Of a stretch of 64,000 nt of DNA, positions 43,174-51,242 are shown in pieces. The notes under the pieces were generated by a model, which searched no databases, was not told the DNA's origin, and was given only the letters and a program-made list of their open reading frames with translations. Numbering within the stretch: the stretch's first letter is position 1; each line of letters starts with the position of its first letter. A program made the translations under genes and the position numbers. Source of the stretch: Pseudomonas nabeulensis (GTDB lineage: Bacteria > Pseudomonadota > Gammaproteobacteria > Pseudomonadales > Pseudomonadaceae). The DNA is taken from NCBI RefSeq assembly GCF_004682045.1, contig NZ_QUZT01000018.1, positions 37,773-101,772 of the forward strand, in the 5' to 3' direction.

Positions 43174-43328
43174 CCTGTGGCGAGGGAGCTTGCTCCCGCT
43201 GGAGTGCGCAGCACTCCCAAAAAAAGCCGGCTCCAGCTGCGCTGTCGAACGGGAGCAAGCTCCCTCGCCACAGCAAGCTCCCTCGCCACAGCAAGCGCCC
43301 TCGCCACAGCAAGCGCCCTCGCCACAGG
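43174..43328. repeat. REP pair (GTGGCGAGGGAGCTTGCTCC type) with added tandem arms
   Basis: Left arm GTGGCGAGGGAGCTTGCTCC with GGAGTGCGCAGCACTCC hairpin, right arm inverted GGGAGCAAGCTCCCTCGCCAC. The right arm ends in four tandem 18-base units (43256-43327; CAAGCTCCCTCGCCACAG, then CAAGCGCCC...). A different REP group from the other REPINs here. Lies in the FAD protein-ferredoxin gap. Confidence 0.85.
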
Positions 43329-43354
43329 TAACTCACACACTAGAGATATCCAAC

Positions 43355-43720
43355 ATGCTCGAGCTGATCTACTCCGACCTGTGCAACGGCTGCGGCCAAT
43401 GTGTCGCTGTCTGCCCCACCAACGTGTTGGCTGCCAACGCCCAGGGCAAACCCCTGATCGCCGATCAACAAGCCTGCCAGACGTGCTTCATGTGCGAACT
43501 GTATTGCAGCAGCGACGCGCTCTACGTCGACCCGGACGTTGAACAACTGCGCCATCCCGATCCGATAGCCGTGCGTGAAGCCGGGCTGCTCGGCCAATAC
43601 CGCCGCGACTCGGGTTGGGATGAATGGGCGGATGATCCTGCCCATCGCAACGAACACTGGCGCATGGATGGCATCTTCGCCCTGGCCCGCAGCACGCCAA
43701 CAAATGCAATAAGAGAATAA
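43355..43720 (+). CDS. 2[4Fe-4S] ferredoxin
   Basis: 121 residues with two cluster motifs: Cys10-13-16-20 (CNGCGQCVAVCP) and Cys41-44-47-51 (CQTCFMCELYC). The tail of about 60 residues (RRDSGWDEWADDP...) is not part of the cluster fold. ATG at 43355 was chosen; upstream in-frame codons run through repeat DNA. Probably hands electrons to or from the preceding FAD protein. Confidence 0.87.
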   Translation: MLELIYSDLCNGCGQCVAVCPTNVLAANAQGKPLIADQQACQTCFMCELYCSSDALYVDPDVEQLRHPDPIAVREAGLLGQYRRDSGWDEWADDPAHRNEHWRMDGIFALARSTPTNAIRE

Positions 43721-43730
43721 TCAATCATCT

Positions 43731-43800
43731 AATAATGAATTATTTTGATAATTACCATATAACCAAAAAGAACTTCACAGCGAGTTCTTATGGGAATAAC
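43731..43800. promoter_or_regulatory. AT-rich promoter region of the SsuA-like gene with three motifs
   Basis: AATAATGAATTATT palindrome (43731-43744), an inverted repeat AAGAACT/AGTTCTT with 8-base loop (43768-43789, also possibly a ferredoxin terminator) and TGGGAATAAC (43791-43800) shared with 32302-32311. TCATCTAATAATGA (43725-43738) resembles the TAAGCTAATTATTA motif at 10 of 14 places. Confidence 0.45.
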
Positions 43801-43813
43801 GTCAACTCACTCA

Positions 43814-43836
43814 CCGACCCCTTCTCCAGGCGGAGG
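43814..43836 (+). promoter_or_regulatory. conserved leader element upstream of the SsuA-like gene
   Basis: CCGACCCCTTCTCCAGG followed by CGGAGG, 40 bases before the ATG. Nearly the same as at 38107. The gene's own ribosome site GGAG (43863-43866) lies further down. Confidence 0.5.
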
Positions 43837-43876
43837 TAACCGAACCCTTTCTTGATCTGCCTGGAGCCTGTATCCC

Positions 43877-44851
43877 ATGGTCTTTACCACCCCGTTCAAA
43901 CGCCTGCTCCTGGGCACCGCCCTCGCCCTTGGCCTGATCGGCAGCAGCCATGCCGCCGACCTGCAACCGCTGCGGGTGGCCAATCAGAAATCGACGATCA
44001 AGGCACTGCTGGAAGTCTCCGGCGAAACCAAGAACGTGCCTTACGACATCCAGTGGTCGGAGTTCCCGTCCGCCTCGCCACTGGGTGAAGCGTTGAATGC
44101 CGGTGCGGTGGATATCGGCGCCCTCGGCGATGCACCGTATGTGTTCGCCCTCGGTGCCGGCGCTTCGCTCAAGGTGGTCAGCATCATTCACGCCGAAGGC
44201 CGCAACACCACGGCCCTGCTGGTGAACAAGGATTCGCCGATCAAGACCGTGACGGACCTGAAGGGCAAGAAAATTGTCACCGGGCGCGGCTCCATCGGCC
44301 ATTACCTGGCGATCAAGGCCCTGGCCACCGCCGGATTGACCACCAAGGATGTGCAGTTCATTTTCCTGCTGCCCAGCGAATCACGCCTGGTGCTGGATAA
44401 CGGCACCGCCGATGCCTGGGCCACCTGGGACCCGTACACCACCGTGGTCACTTCGCAAAGCCAGGCCCGCGTGTTGATCAGCGGCAACAAGCTGCTGAGC
44501 AACCACTTGTACCTGGCGGCCACCAGCCAGGCCATCGCCGACAAGCGTGCGCAGTTGGACGATTTTGTTGCGCGCCTCGACCGCGCCTACGCCTGGGCCA
44601 ACACCCACCCTAATGAATATGCCGCCGCCCAGGCCAAGATCACCGGCCTGCCGCTGGAAGTGCACGTGGCAGTGGCCAAGGACACCCAGCTGACCCCGGT
44701 GGCGATTGACGATTCGGTGATCAGCGGCCTGCAAGCCACTGCCGATATCTACCAACAAGAAGGCCTGCTGACCAAACACATCGACGTGTCGCAGGGCTTC
44801 GATAAAAGCTTTAACGCCAAGCGTGCCCCCCTTTCCCAAGCCTCGCGCTGA
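43877..44851 (+). CDS. sulfonate-type ABC transporter substrate-binding protein
   Basis: 324 residues with a signal peptide (MVFTTPFKRLLLGTALALG, cleavage near SHA-AD). SsuA/TauA-like fold: LRVANQKSTIKALLEVSG, SPLGEALNAGAVDIGALGDAP, TDLKGKKIVTGRGSIGHYLA, ADAWATWDPYTTVV. Periplasmic. No permease or ATPase gene adjoins it, so it probably works with the transporter at 30653-32234. First of a run SBP - LLM monooxygenase - peroxiredoxin-like. Shares promoter and leader motifs with the other sulfur genes. Confidence 0.88.
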   Translation: MVFTTPFKRLLLGTALALGLIGSSHAADLQPLRVANQKSTIKALLEVSGETKNVPYDIQWSEFPSASPLGEALNAGAVDIGALGDAPYVFALGAGASLKVVSIIHAEGRNTTALLVNKDSPIKTVTDLKGKKIVTGRGSIGHYLAIKALATAGLTTKDVQFIFLLPSESRLVLDNGTADAWATWDPYTTVVTSQSQARVLISGNKLLSNHLYLAATSQAIADKRAQLDDFVARLDRAYAWANTHPNEYAAAQAKITGLPLEVHVAVAKDTQLTPVAIDDSVISGLQATADIYQQEGLLTKHIDVSQGFDKSFNAKRAPLSQASR

Positions 44852-44881
44852 TAAACAGCCTCGCGCTAACAGGAGCAGAAC

Positions 44882-46228
44882 ATGAGCAAGCCACGTCAAC
44901 TCAAACTCGGTGCAATGGTCCACGGTGTCGGTCACGGTTGGGGCGAATGGCGCCATCCCCAGGCCCTGCCCAACGCCAGCACCAACTTCGGCTTCTACAA
45001 GCAGCAAACTGAACTGGCCGAAGCCGCCAAATTCGACTTCGTGTTCATCGCCGACAGCCTGCATATCCACGCCAAATCCAGCCCGCATTACCTCAACCGC
45101 TTCGAGCCACTGACCATCCTCTCGGCCCTGGCCGCGATCACCACCCATATCGGCCTGGTCGCCACCGTGACCGTCAGCTACACCGAGCCCTACCAGGTGG
45201 CGCGCCAGTTTTCGTCCCTGGACCATATCAGCGGCGGCCGCGCCGGTTGGAACGTGGTCACGTCGTGGCTGAGCGGCACCGCCGATAACTTCGGCAAGGC
45301 CGAGCACCCGCCTCACGCCGTGCGCTACCGCATCGCCAAGGAGCACGTGAATGCGGTCAAGGGCCTGTGGGACTCATGGGAGGACGATGCGTTTGCCTAC
45401 AACAAGCAAAGCGGCGAGTTCTTCACCCCGAGCAAGCTGCATGCACTGAACCACAAGGGCGAGTTTTTCTCGGTGAAAGGCCCGTTGAACATTGCGCGTT
45501 CGCGCCAGGGCCAGCCGGTGATTTTCCAGGCGGGCACCTCCGAGGACGGGCGCAACTTCGCGGCCGAGAATTCCGACGCGATCTTTGTGCATGTGGAGAG
45601 CATCGAAGAAGGCCTGGCGTACTCTCAAGACTTGAAGCGCCGCGCCAAAGGTTTTGGCCGCGACCCCGACAGCCTGTCGATCCTGCCGGGCATCCGCCCG
45701 ATTGTCGGGCGCGATGCGGCCGAGGTGGAAAGCCGCTATCAGCAGGCCGTGGACCTGGTCACCGTGGAAGACGCCATCGTTGCCCTGGGCCGTCCATTCA
45801 ACGACCACGACTTCAGCCAATACCCACTGGACGCGCCCTTCCCGGACCTCGGCGACCTGGGCTCGAACAGCCAGCGCGGTGGCTCCGACCGTATCAAGCA
45901 ACTGGCCAAGGACGAAGGCCTGACCCTGCGCGAAGTGGCCCTGCGTTTCTCGCGGCCCAAGCGTGATTTTGTCGGCACCCCGGAGCAAGTCGCCGATGCG
46001 ATCCAGACCTGGTTCGAACGCGGCGCCAGCGACGGTTTCATCGTCAACTCGGTGCTGCCGGACGGCTTGCAGTACTTCGCTGAACTGGTGGTGCCCGTGT
46101 TGCAACAGCGCGGTCTGTTCCGTACTGAATACAGCGGCCAGACCCTGCGCGACAATCTGGGCCTGGACGTCCCGGCCAACCGCTACAGCGTCGCCGAGGT
46201 TGAAGAAAAACAGGAGGCACTGGCATGA
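44882..46228 (+). CDS. LLM class flavin-dependent monooxygenase (NtaA/SnaA/DszA family)
   Basis: 448 residues. Family stretches: [19 protein letters not shown] at the N terminus, [20 protein letters not shown] near 115, [20 protein letters not shown] near 205, [16 protein letters not shown] near 385. Members oxidise nitrilotriacetate, dibenzothiophene sulfone or alkyl sulfones using FMNH2. Good ribosome site (AGGAG). Its stop overlaps the next start by four bases. In this setting a C-S bond cleaving role is likely, substrate unknown. Confidence 0.9.
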   Translation: MSKPRQLKLGAMVHGVGHGWGEWRHPQALPNASTNFGFYKQQTELAEAAKFDFVFIADSLHIHAKSSPHYLNRFEPLTILSALAAITTHIGLVATVTVSYTEPYQVARQFSSLDHISGGRAGWNVVTSWLSGTADNFGKAEHPPHAVRYRIAKEHVNAVKGLWDSWEDDAFAYNKQSGEFFTPSKLHALNHKGEFFSVKGPLNIARSRQGQPVIFQAGTSEDGRNFAAENSDAIFVHVESIEEGLAYSQDLKRRAKGFGRDPDSLSILPGIRPIVGRDAAEVESRYQQAVDLVTVEDAIVALGRPFNDHDFSQYPLDAPFPDLGDLGSNSQRGGSDRIKQLAKDEGLTLREVALRFSRPKRDFVGTPEQVADAIQTWFERGASDGFIVNSVLPDGLQYFAELVVPVLQQRGLFRTEYSGQTLRDNLGLDVPANRYSVAEVEEKQEALA

Positions 46229-46908
46229 GCGAATCCCTCAATCGTCAATTGGCGGACCTGCACGCCGAACGCGTCGCCACTTGGGCGCCCGAGTCGTTGA
46301 AGGTCAATATCGACCAGCGCCAACGCCTGGTGGACGAAGCTCGCCCAGACGACTACGTACAGGTTGGCGATGAGCTGGACCCATTCACCCTGCGCAACGT
46401 CGAAGGCGGTGAACTCAATCGCGACCTGCTGTTGGCCGATGGACCGGCGGTGTTGGTGTTCTTCCGCTTTGCCGGCTGCCCGGCGTGCAACATCGCCCTG
46501 CCCTATTACGAGCGCCAGCTCTACCCACGCCTGCGCGAACTCGGCGTGCCGCTGGTGGCGGTGAGCCCGCAAGTGCCGGAGCGTTTGGTGGAGATCAAGA
46601 CCCGCCACAACCTGCAATTGCTGGTGGCCAGCGACAAGGACAACAACCTCGGGCGACGCCTGGGGATCCTCTACAGCTTTGACGAGGCCTCGCGCAATGC
46701 AGCGCTGGCCAAGGGCAGCAGCATTGGCGAGACCACCGGCACCGGCACGTGGGAGTTGCCGCAGCCGACGGTGGTGGTGATTGCCAAGGATGGGACGGTA
46801 GCGTTTGTGGAGGTGAGCCCGGACTGGTTGGTGCGTACGGAGGCTGAGCCGGTGTTGCAGGTGGTTGAACACCTGTTGGGCCAACAGCCCGTACGCCTAG
46901 CCATCTGA
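46225..46908 (+). CDS. peroxiredoxin-like (AhpC/TSA) family protein
   Basis: 227 residues. Thioredoxin fold with [18 protein letters not shown]: Cys85 and Cys88 as a CxxC pair in place of the single peroxidatic Cys context of classic AhpC. Belongs to peroxiredoxin-like AhpC/TSA proteins found next to flavin monooxygenases, where they may remove peroxide from uncoupled FMNH2 turnover. Coupled by ATGA overlap to the monooxygenase gene. Confidence 0.85.
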   Translation: MSESLNRQLADLHAERVATWAPESLKVNIDQRQRLVDEARPDDYVQVGDELDPFTLRNVEGGELNRDLLLADGPAVLVFFRFAGCPACNIALPYYERQLYPRLRELGVPLVAVSPQVPERLVEIKTRHNLQLLVASDKDNNLGRRLGILYSFDEASRNAALAKGSSIGETTGTGTWELPQPTVVVIAKDGTVAFVEVSPDWLVRTEAEPVLQVVEHLLGQQPVRLAI

Positions 46909-46923
46909 TTGACGCCGATCCCC

Positions 46924-47012
46924 TGTGGGAGGGGGCTTGCCCCCGATAGCGGTGGGTCAGCCAGTACTTCTGTAGCTGATACACCCTCATCGGGGGCAAG
47001 CCCCCTCCCACA
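46924..47012. repeat. REPIN inside the sulfur operon
   Basis: Standard arms; lies between the peroxiredoxin-like gene and the SfnB-like gene, ending 20 bases before the next ATG, so the hairpin is within the leader of that gene. Confidence 0.9.
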
Positions 47013-47032
47013 TTTTGACCGAGTACATTCCT

Positions 47033-48202
47033 ATGACCCAACCATCTCTACGCTCCGTGGAAGTCGCCAACTTCGAGGCCCTGCTCGAACGCCTCACCAC
47101 CGAACTGGCCAGCACCGCCCACCTCTACGATGAAAGCGGCGCCTTCCCCCACGCCAACTTCAAGTTGCTCCACGAGCACGGCCTGGTCGCTCTCACCGTG
47201 CCCAAATCCCTCGGCGGTGGCGGTGCCAGTCTGCCCCTGGCACGCAAGGCCATCAGTGCGATTGCCAAGGGCGAACCCTCCACCGCGCTGATCCTGGTAA
47301 TGCAGTACCTGCAACACACCCGCCTGCAAGACAGCAAGACCTGGCCCGCGCACCTGCGTACCCAAGTGGCCGAAGACGCCGTGCGCAACGGCGCATTGAT
47401 CAATGCCCTGCGCGTCGAGCCCGACCTCGGCACTCCGGCCCGTGGTGGCCTGCCGGCAACCACCGCCGTGCGTACCGCCGAAGGCTGGCGCATCAGCGGG
47501 CGCAAGATCTACTCCACCGGCAGCCACGGTCTGAGCTGGTTCAGCGTGTGGGGCCGCAGCGATGACGCCGACCCATTGGTGGGCGCCTGGCTGGTGCCAA
47601 AAGACAGCCCCGGTGTAAGCATCATCGACACCTGGGACCACCTGGGCATGCGCGCCACCTGCAGTCACGAAGTGGTGCTCGACAACGTGCTGGTGCCGCT
47701 GGATCACGCGGTCAGCGTCAGCCCCTGGAGCGCGCCCTCGCCAGAACTGGATGGCGAGGGCTTCCTGTGGATGTCGGTGTTGCTGTCCTCGGTGTACGAC
47801 GCCGTGGCCCACGCCGCACGGGATTGGCTGGTGAACTGGCTGGAAGAACGCGCACCGTCCAACCTCGGTGCTTCCCTGGCCACCTTGCCGCGCTTCCAGG
47901 AGACCGTCGGGCATATCGACACCCTGCTGTTCGCCAACCGCAGCCTGCTCGACGCCGCCGCCGAGGGCCACACCCCGACCGCCAACGCCGCGCAATTGAA
48001 GTACCTGGTGACCAACAACGCCATCCGCGCCGTGGAGCTGGCCATCGAGGCCTCGGGCAATCCTGGCCTGTCGCGCTTGAACCCACTGCAACGCCATTAC
48101 CGCGACGTGCTGTGCAGCCGTGTGCATACGCCGCAGAACGACGCCGTGTTGCAAGGCGTCGGCAAAGCCGTCTTCGCCCAACGCCAGAAGGAACGCACAT
48201 GA
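47033..48202 (+). CDS. acyl-CoA dehydrogenase family flavoprotein (SfnB/DszC-like)
   Basis: 389 residues of the acyl-CoA dehydrogenase fold. N-terminal helices, then GWRISGRKIYSTGSHGLSWF (beta domain, about 158-177) and DHLGMRATCSHEVVLDNVLVP, typical of SfnB and DszC flavin monooxygenases rather than true fatty acid enzymes; no catalytic Glu signature for acyl-CoA seen. In pseudomonads SfnB relatives take part in dimethyl sulfone and other organosulfur use. ATG at 47033 taken. Ends with an ATGA overlap into the next gene. Confidence 0.82.
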   Translation: MTQPSLRSVEVANFEALLERLTTELASTAHLYDESGAFPHANFKLLHEHGLVALTVPKSLGGGGASLPLARKAISAIAKGEPSTALILVMQYLQHTRLQDSKTWPAHLRTQVAEDAVRNGALINALRVEPDLGTPARGGLPATTAVRTAEGWRISGRKIYSTGSHGLSWFSVWGRSDDADPLVGAWLVPKDSPGVSIIDTWDHLGMRATCSHEVVLDNVLVPLDHAVSVSPWSAPSPELDGEGFLWMSVLLSSVYDAVAHAARDWLVNWLEERAPSNLGASLATLPRFQETVGHIDTLLFANRSLLDAAAEGHTPTANAAQLKYLVTNNAIRAVELAIEASGNPGLSRLNPLQRHYRDVLCSRVHTPQNDAVLQGVGKAVFAQRQKERT

Positions 48203-49143
48203 CCCAGGTGATTATCGCCAGCCAGCTGGACGAAGACTTCAACGAAGTGATTCGCGAGCGTCTCAAAACACTCCACCCCGAAGCCCAAGTCATCGGCATT
48301 CCCGCCGGCGTGCCGAGCGACTTGCCGCCCCAGGCGAATATCCTGCTGGCCCGACCGATCAACGTACGCGGCTACAGCGCCCCGGACACCCCGCCGCCGG
48401 GCTGGCCGTATGGTGCGCAGTGGGTGCACCTGGTGTCGTCGGGCATCGACTTCTACCCTCGGTGGCTGTTCAACGGCCCGCCGGTAACCACCTCCCGAGG
48501 CAGTGCGGCGGATAACCTGGCCGAGTTCGCCCTGGCGGCGATCTTTGCCGCGTCCAAGCATTTGCCGGATATCTGGGTGAAGGACTCTCAGTGGAATTTC
48601 ACCCCGTTGCGCCCGCTCAAGGGCACCACGCTGGGCATCCTCGGCTTTGGGGCGATTGGTGAAAGCCTGGCGCAAAAGGCCCTGGCCTTGGGCATCCACG
48701 TGGTGGCGCTGCGTCAAAGCCAGACGCCGTTCAGCGCCGGGGTAGAAGCCGCCAAGGACATCCACGACCTGTTCGCCCGCGCCGATCACCTGGTGGTCGC
48801 GGCACCGTTGACCGAGGCCACGCGCAATCTCATCAACCGCGATGTGCTGGGCAGTGCGAAGCCAGGGCTGCATTTGATCAACATTGCGCGGGGCGGCTTG
48901 CTGGACCAGGCGGCGCTGCTGGAGGCGTTGGATAACGGCCAGGTGGGGCTGGCCTCGCTGGATGTGACGGAGCCGGAGCCGTTGCCGGATGGGCATCCGC
49001 TGTATACGCACCCCAGGGTGAGGTTATCGCCGCATACCTCGGCGATTTCGACGAACAGCAAACAGGAGATTGCGGATACGTTTTTGGCGAATTTGGAGCG
49101 GTATGCCGGCGGTCGGGCGTTAGCGAACCTGGCGAATTCATAA
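48199..49143 (+). CDS. D-isomer-specific 2-hydroxyacid dehydrogenase family protein
   Basis: 314 residues. NAD-binding motif TLGILGFGAIGESLA near 143, catalytic Arg in NIARGGLLDQAALLEALDNGQ, catalytic His in RLSPHTSAISTN. Reduces a 2-oxo acid or oxidises a D-2-hydroxy acid. Start at 48199 overlaps the stop of the SfnB-like gene, which rules out the longer reading frame that runs back into it. Might act on the carbon skeleton left after desulfurisation. Confidence 0.87.
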   Translation: MTQVIIASQLDEDFNEVIRERLKTLHPEAQVIGIPAGVPSDLPPQANILLARPINVRGYSAPDTPPPGWPYGAQWVHLVSSGIDFYPRWLFNGPPVTTSRGSAADNLAEFALAAIFAASKHLPDIWVKDSQWNFTPLRPLKGTTLGILGFGAIGESLAQKALALGIHVVALRQSQTPFSAGVEAAKDIHDLFARADHLVVAAPLTEATRNLINRDVLGSAKPGLHLINIARGGLLDQAALLEALDNGQVGLASLDVTEPEPLPDGHPLYTHPRVRLSPHTSAISTNSKQEIADTFLANLERYAGGRALANLANS

Positions 49144-49162
49144 CGTCGTATCAAGATCCAAA

Positions 49163-49266
49163 TGTGGGAGGGGGCTTGCCCCCGATAGCGGTGGGTCAGC
49201 CAGTACATCTGTAGCTGATACACCCTCATCGGGGGCAAGTCGAGTCGTCGCACCGCCCCTCCCACA
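49163..49266. repeat. REPIN, hybrid type
   Basis: Standard left arm; right arm GGGGGCAAGTCGA then GTCGTCGCACCGCCCCTCCC, as at 8705. Between convergent dehydrogenase and tonB genes. Confidence 0.85.
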
Positions 49267-49298
49267 TTTGCCCTGTGTTGCCTGGGAGGAATCAGAGG

Positions 49299-50045
49299 TC
49301 ATTTGATGCGGTAGTGGAACGTGTTGCGCACTGCCGGGACGGGTACGGGTTTTCCGTCCACGATCCTCGGCTGATAGCGAAAGGTATTCGCCGCCGCCAA
49401 TGAAGGCCGCATAAACAATGGATGGCAACCTTCCAACACCTTGGGATTTTCCACCCGCCCCTGGGTGTTGACCGTGTACTCCACCGAACAATCGCCTTCG
49501 ATGTTCTTGTCCAGCGCACGCTCGGGATAGTCCGGGGCTTCCTTGCTCAAGGGTTGATATTGCCGACTGTCGAATGCCGGTGCCGGTGCCGGGACAGGCG
49601 CGGCGGCAGCCGGGCGCTCAGCCACCCGGCGCTGTTGTTCCAACTCGCGGTTGCGCTGCTCTGTCGCCAAGCGTTCTTGCTGCTCTTCGATTCTCTTTTC
49701 TTCGACGCGCTTGCGGGCCAACGCCGCTTTTTCGAGCTTGCGGGCCTGGATCTGTGGGTCAACCGTCGGTTTGACGGGAACCACCACGGGCTCCGGCACC
49801 GGTGCTGCGACGGCAACCGGTTCAGGCGCAGGCGCAGGTGCGGGCGGCATGATCACCAATTGGGTATGCATCACCCGTGGCGCCTCCACCGTCGGCTTTT
49901 CCGTCGACCAGCCGAGCATCAGCGCCGCCACCACACCCACGTGCAGCGCCACCGCGAGACTGGCCGCGAAGCTGTTTCGCCAAAAACCCGAGGGTTGCCC
50001 TGGCGCCATCGTCAACGTGGGACTGTGCATGATCATCGCCGTCAT
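49299..50045 (-). CDS. tonB: TonB energy transducer
   Basis: 248 residues. One N-terminal membrane helix (about 22-45), a proline- and charge-rich spacer (PAPAPAPEPVAVAAPVPEP, then a long KR/E/Q helix), and the TonB C-terminal domain (about 160-248; DYPERALDKNIEGDCSVEYT, FRYQPRIVDGKPVPV). Passes proton-motive force to outer-membrane receptors. Start overlaps the exbD stop (ATGA). Last gene of the receptor-phytase-exbB-exbD-tonB operon, so it probably serves that receptor. Confidence 0.93.
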   Translation of the reverse strand: MTAMIMHSPTLTMAPGQPSGFWRNSFAASLAVALHVGVVAALMLGWSTEKPTVEAPRVMHTQLVIMPPAPAPAPEPVAVAAPVPEPVVVPVKPTVDPQIQARKLEKAALARKRVEEKRIEEQQERLATEQRNRELEQQRRVAERPAAAAPVPAPAPAFDSRQYQPLSKEAPDYPERALDKNIEGDCSVEYTVNTQGRVENPKVLEGCHPLFMRPSLAAANTFRYQPRIVDGKPVPVPAVRNTFHYRIK

Positions 50046-50488
50046 TGCGGGGCCTCAGTCACCAGCCCCAGGTTGCTCACCCCACCCTTCTGCAACACCG
50101 CCATGGCCGCGACCACTCGGCCATAGCCGGCGTGATCGTCGGCGCGGATATACACCTGGGTGTCGCTGCGCGCCGCCACCACCTGCATGACCTTGGCGCC
50201 CATTTCGTCGAGGCTCACGGCGCTGTCGGTCTGGTGCTGGGTGTCGAGTTCGCCGCCGAGGTTCCAGTAGTAGCTGCCATCGGCCTTCACCGACAACGTG
50301 AGAATCTGCTGGCGGGTGTCGGTGGCCAGTGCTTCGGCGGCGACCTTGGGCAGTTCGATCTTCACGCCCTGGGTCAGCATGGGCGCGGTGACCATGAAGA
50401 TCACCAGCAACACCAGCATCACGTCGATATAGGGCACCACGTTCATCTCGGCCTTGGGCCCGTGCTTGCGTTGCGGCCTGGTCAGCAT
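50042..50488 (-). CDS. exbD: biopolymer transport protein ExbD
   Basis: 148 residues with one N-terminal helix bearing the essential Asp in MNVVPYIDVMLVLLVIFMVT (Asp23), then a periplasmic domain. Forms the proton channel with ExbB to energise TonB. Fourteen bases after exbB and overlapping tonB. Confidence 0.93.
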   Translation of the reverse strand: MLTRPQRKHGPKAEMNVVPYIDVMLVLLVIFMVTAPMLTQGVKIELPKVAAEALATDTRQQILTLSVKADGSYYWNLGGELDTQHQTDSAVSLDEMGAKVMQVVAARSDTQVYIRADDHAGYGRVVAAMAVLQKGGVSNLGLVTEAPQ

Positions 50489-50502
50489 GGTCTTGCTCCT
50501 GT

Positions 50503-51195
50503 TCAGGCGGCCACGGCCAGGTTGATCGACGTACCGCGCAGGGTGCGATGCAGGCGCACTTGCAGCTCATTGCCGAAAGCGTAGTAGCGGGTGAGCAAGG
50601 TCTGGCCGCGTGCGGCAAAGCGGTTGTAGGCGATCACCGCGGGAATCGCCGCAAACAAGCCGATGGCCGTGGCGATCAACGCTTCGGCGATGCCCGGCGC
50701 CACGGTGGACAACGTGGCCTGTTGCACCTGGGACAAACCGATAAAGGAATTCATGATGCCCCACACGGTGCCGAACAAGCCGATGTAAGGGCTGACCGAA
50801 CCCACCGTCGCGAGAAATTGCAGGCCCTTTTCCAACTCGATTTCCTGCTCGGTGATCGCCACCTGCAAGGCCCGCTCGACCCCTTCCAGCACCGCCGGAT
50901 CATGGCTGTGCAAGTGCTGGTATTCCTGGACCCCGGCGACAAAGATCGGCGCGATACCGCCCTCACCCGCCTGTAGCGTTTCGCGGTACAGCGGCTGCAA
51001 GTCGGACGCGGCACGAAAGCGCTGCACAAAGCCGTTCAACTGGCGTTCCAGGCGGCGCAGCACGCTGGCGCGCTGGATGATCAAGTACCAACTGACCAGG
51101 GAGGCCAGCAGCAAGGTGACCATCACTGCCTTGACCAACAGGCTGGCGTCACTGATCAGGCCCCAGATCGTCATATGTTCCATCGTCGCGTGCAT
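50503..51195 (-). CDS. exbB: biopolymer transport protein ExbB (MotA/TolQ/ExbB family)
   Basis: 230 residues with three membrane helices; family stretches LATVGSVSPYIGLFGTVWGIM (about 128-148) and PGIAEALIATAIGLFAAIPAVIAYNRF (about 170-196). The ATG at 51193-51195 has AGGAGCTC upstream. TolQ is the alternative but the neighbours exbD and tonB decide for ExbB. Confidence 0.92.
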   Translation of the reverse strand: MHATMEHMTIWGLISDASLLVKAVMVTLLLASLVSWYLIIQRASVLRRLERQLNGFVQRFRAASDLQPLYRETLQAGEGGIAPIFVAGVQEYQHLHSHDPAVLEGVERALQVAITEQEIELEKGLQFLATVGSVSPYIGLFGTVWGIMNSFIGLSQVQQATLSTVAPGIAEALIATAIGLFAAIPAVIAYNRFAARGQTLLTRYYAFGNELQVRLHRTLRGTSINLAVAA

Positions 51196-51242
51196 GGTAG
51201 AGCTCCTATTCGATTAAAAAGTCATGACCGAGTGATGACGGT

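Noticed and set aside
43256..43327. Possible CRISPR array (regular short repeats)
   Set aside because: The 18-bp units are directly adjacent with no spacers, and they match the end of a REP element; no cas gene is present.
41648..43720. True adenylylsulfate reductase AprBA
   Set aside because: The flavoprotein is about 100 or more residues short of AprA and no sat or qmo genes are near; only a loose resemblance is kept.
47767..48198. N-terminal extension of the 2-hydroxyacid dehydrogenase
   Set aside because: It lies inside the SfnB-like gene in another frame; the ATG at 48199 gives the proper N terminus and an ATGA overlap.
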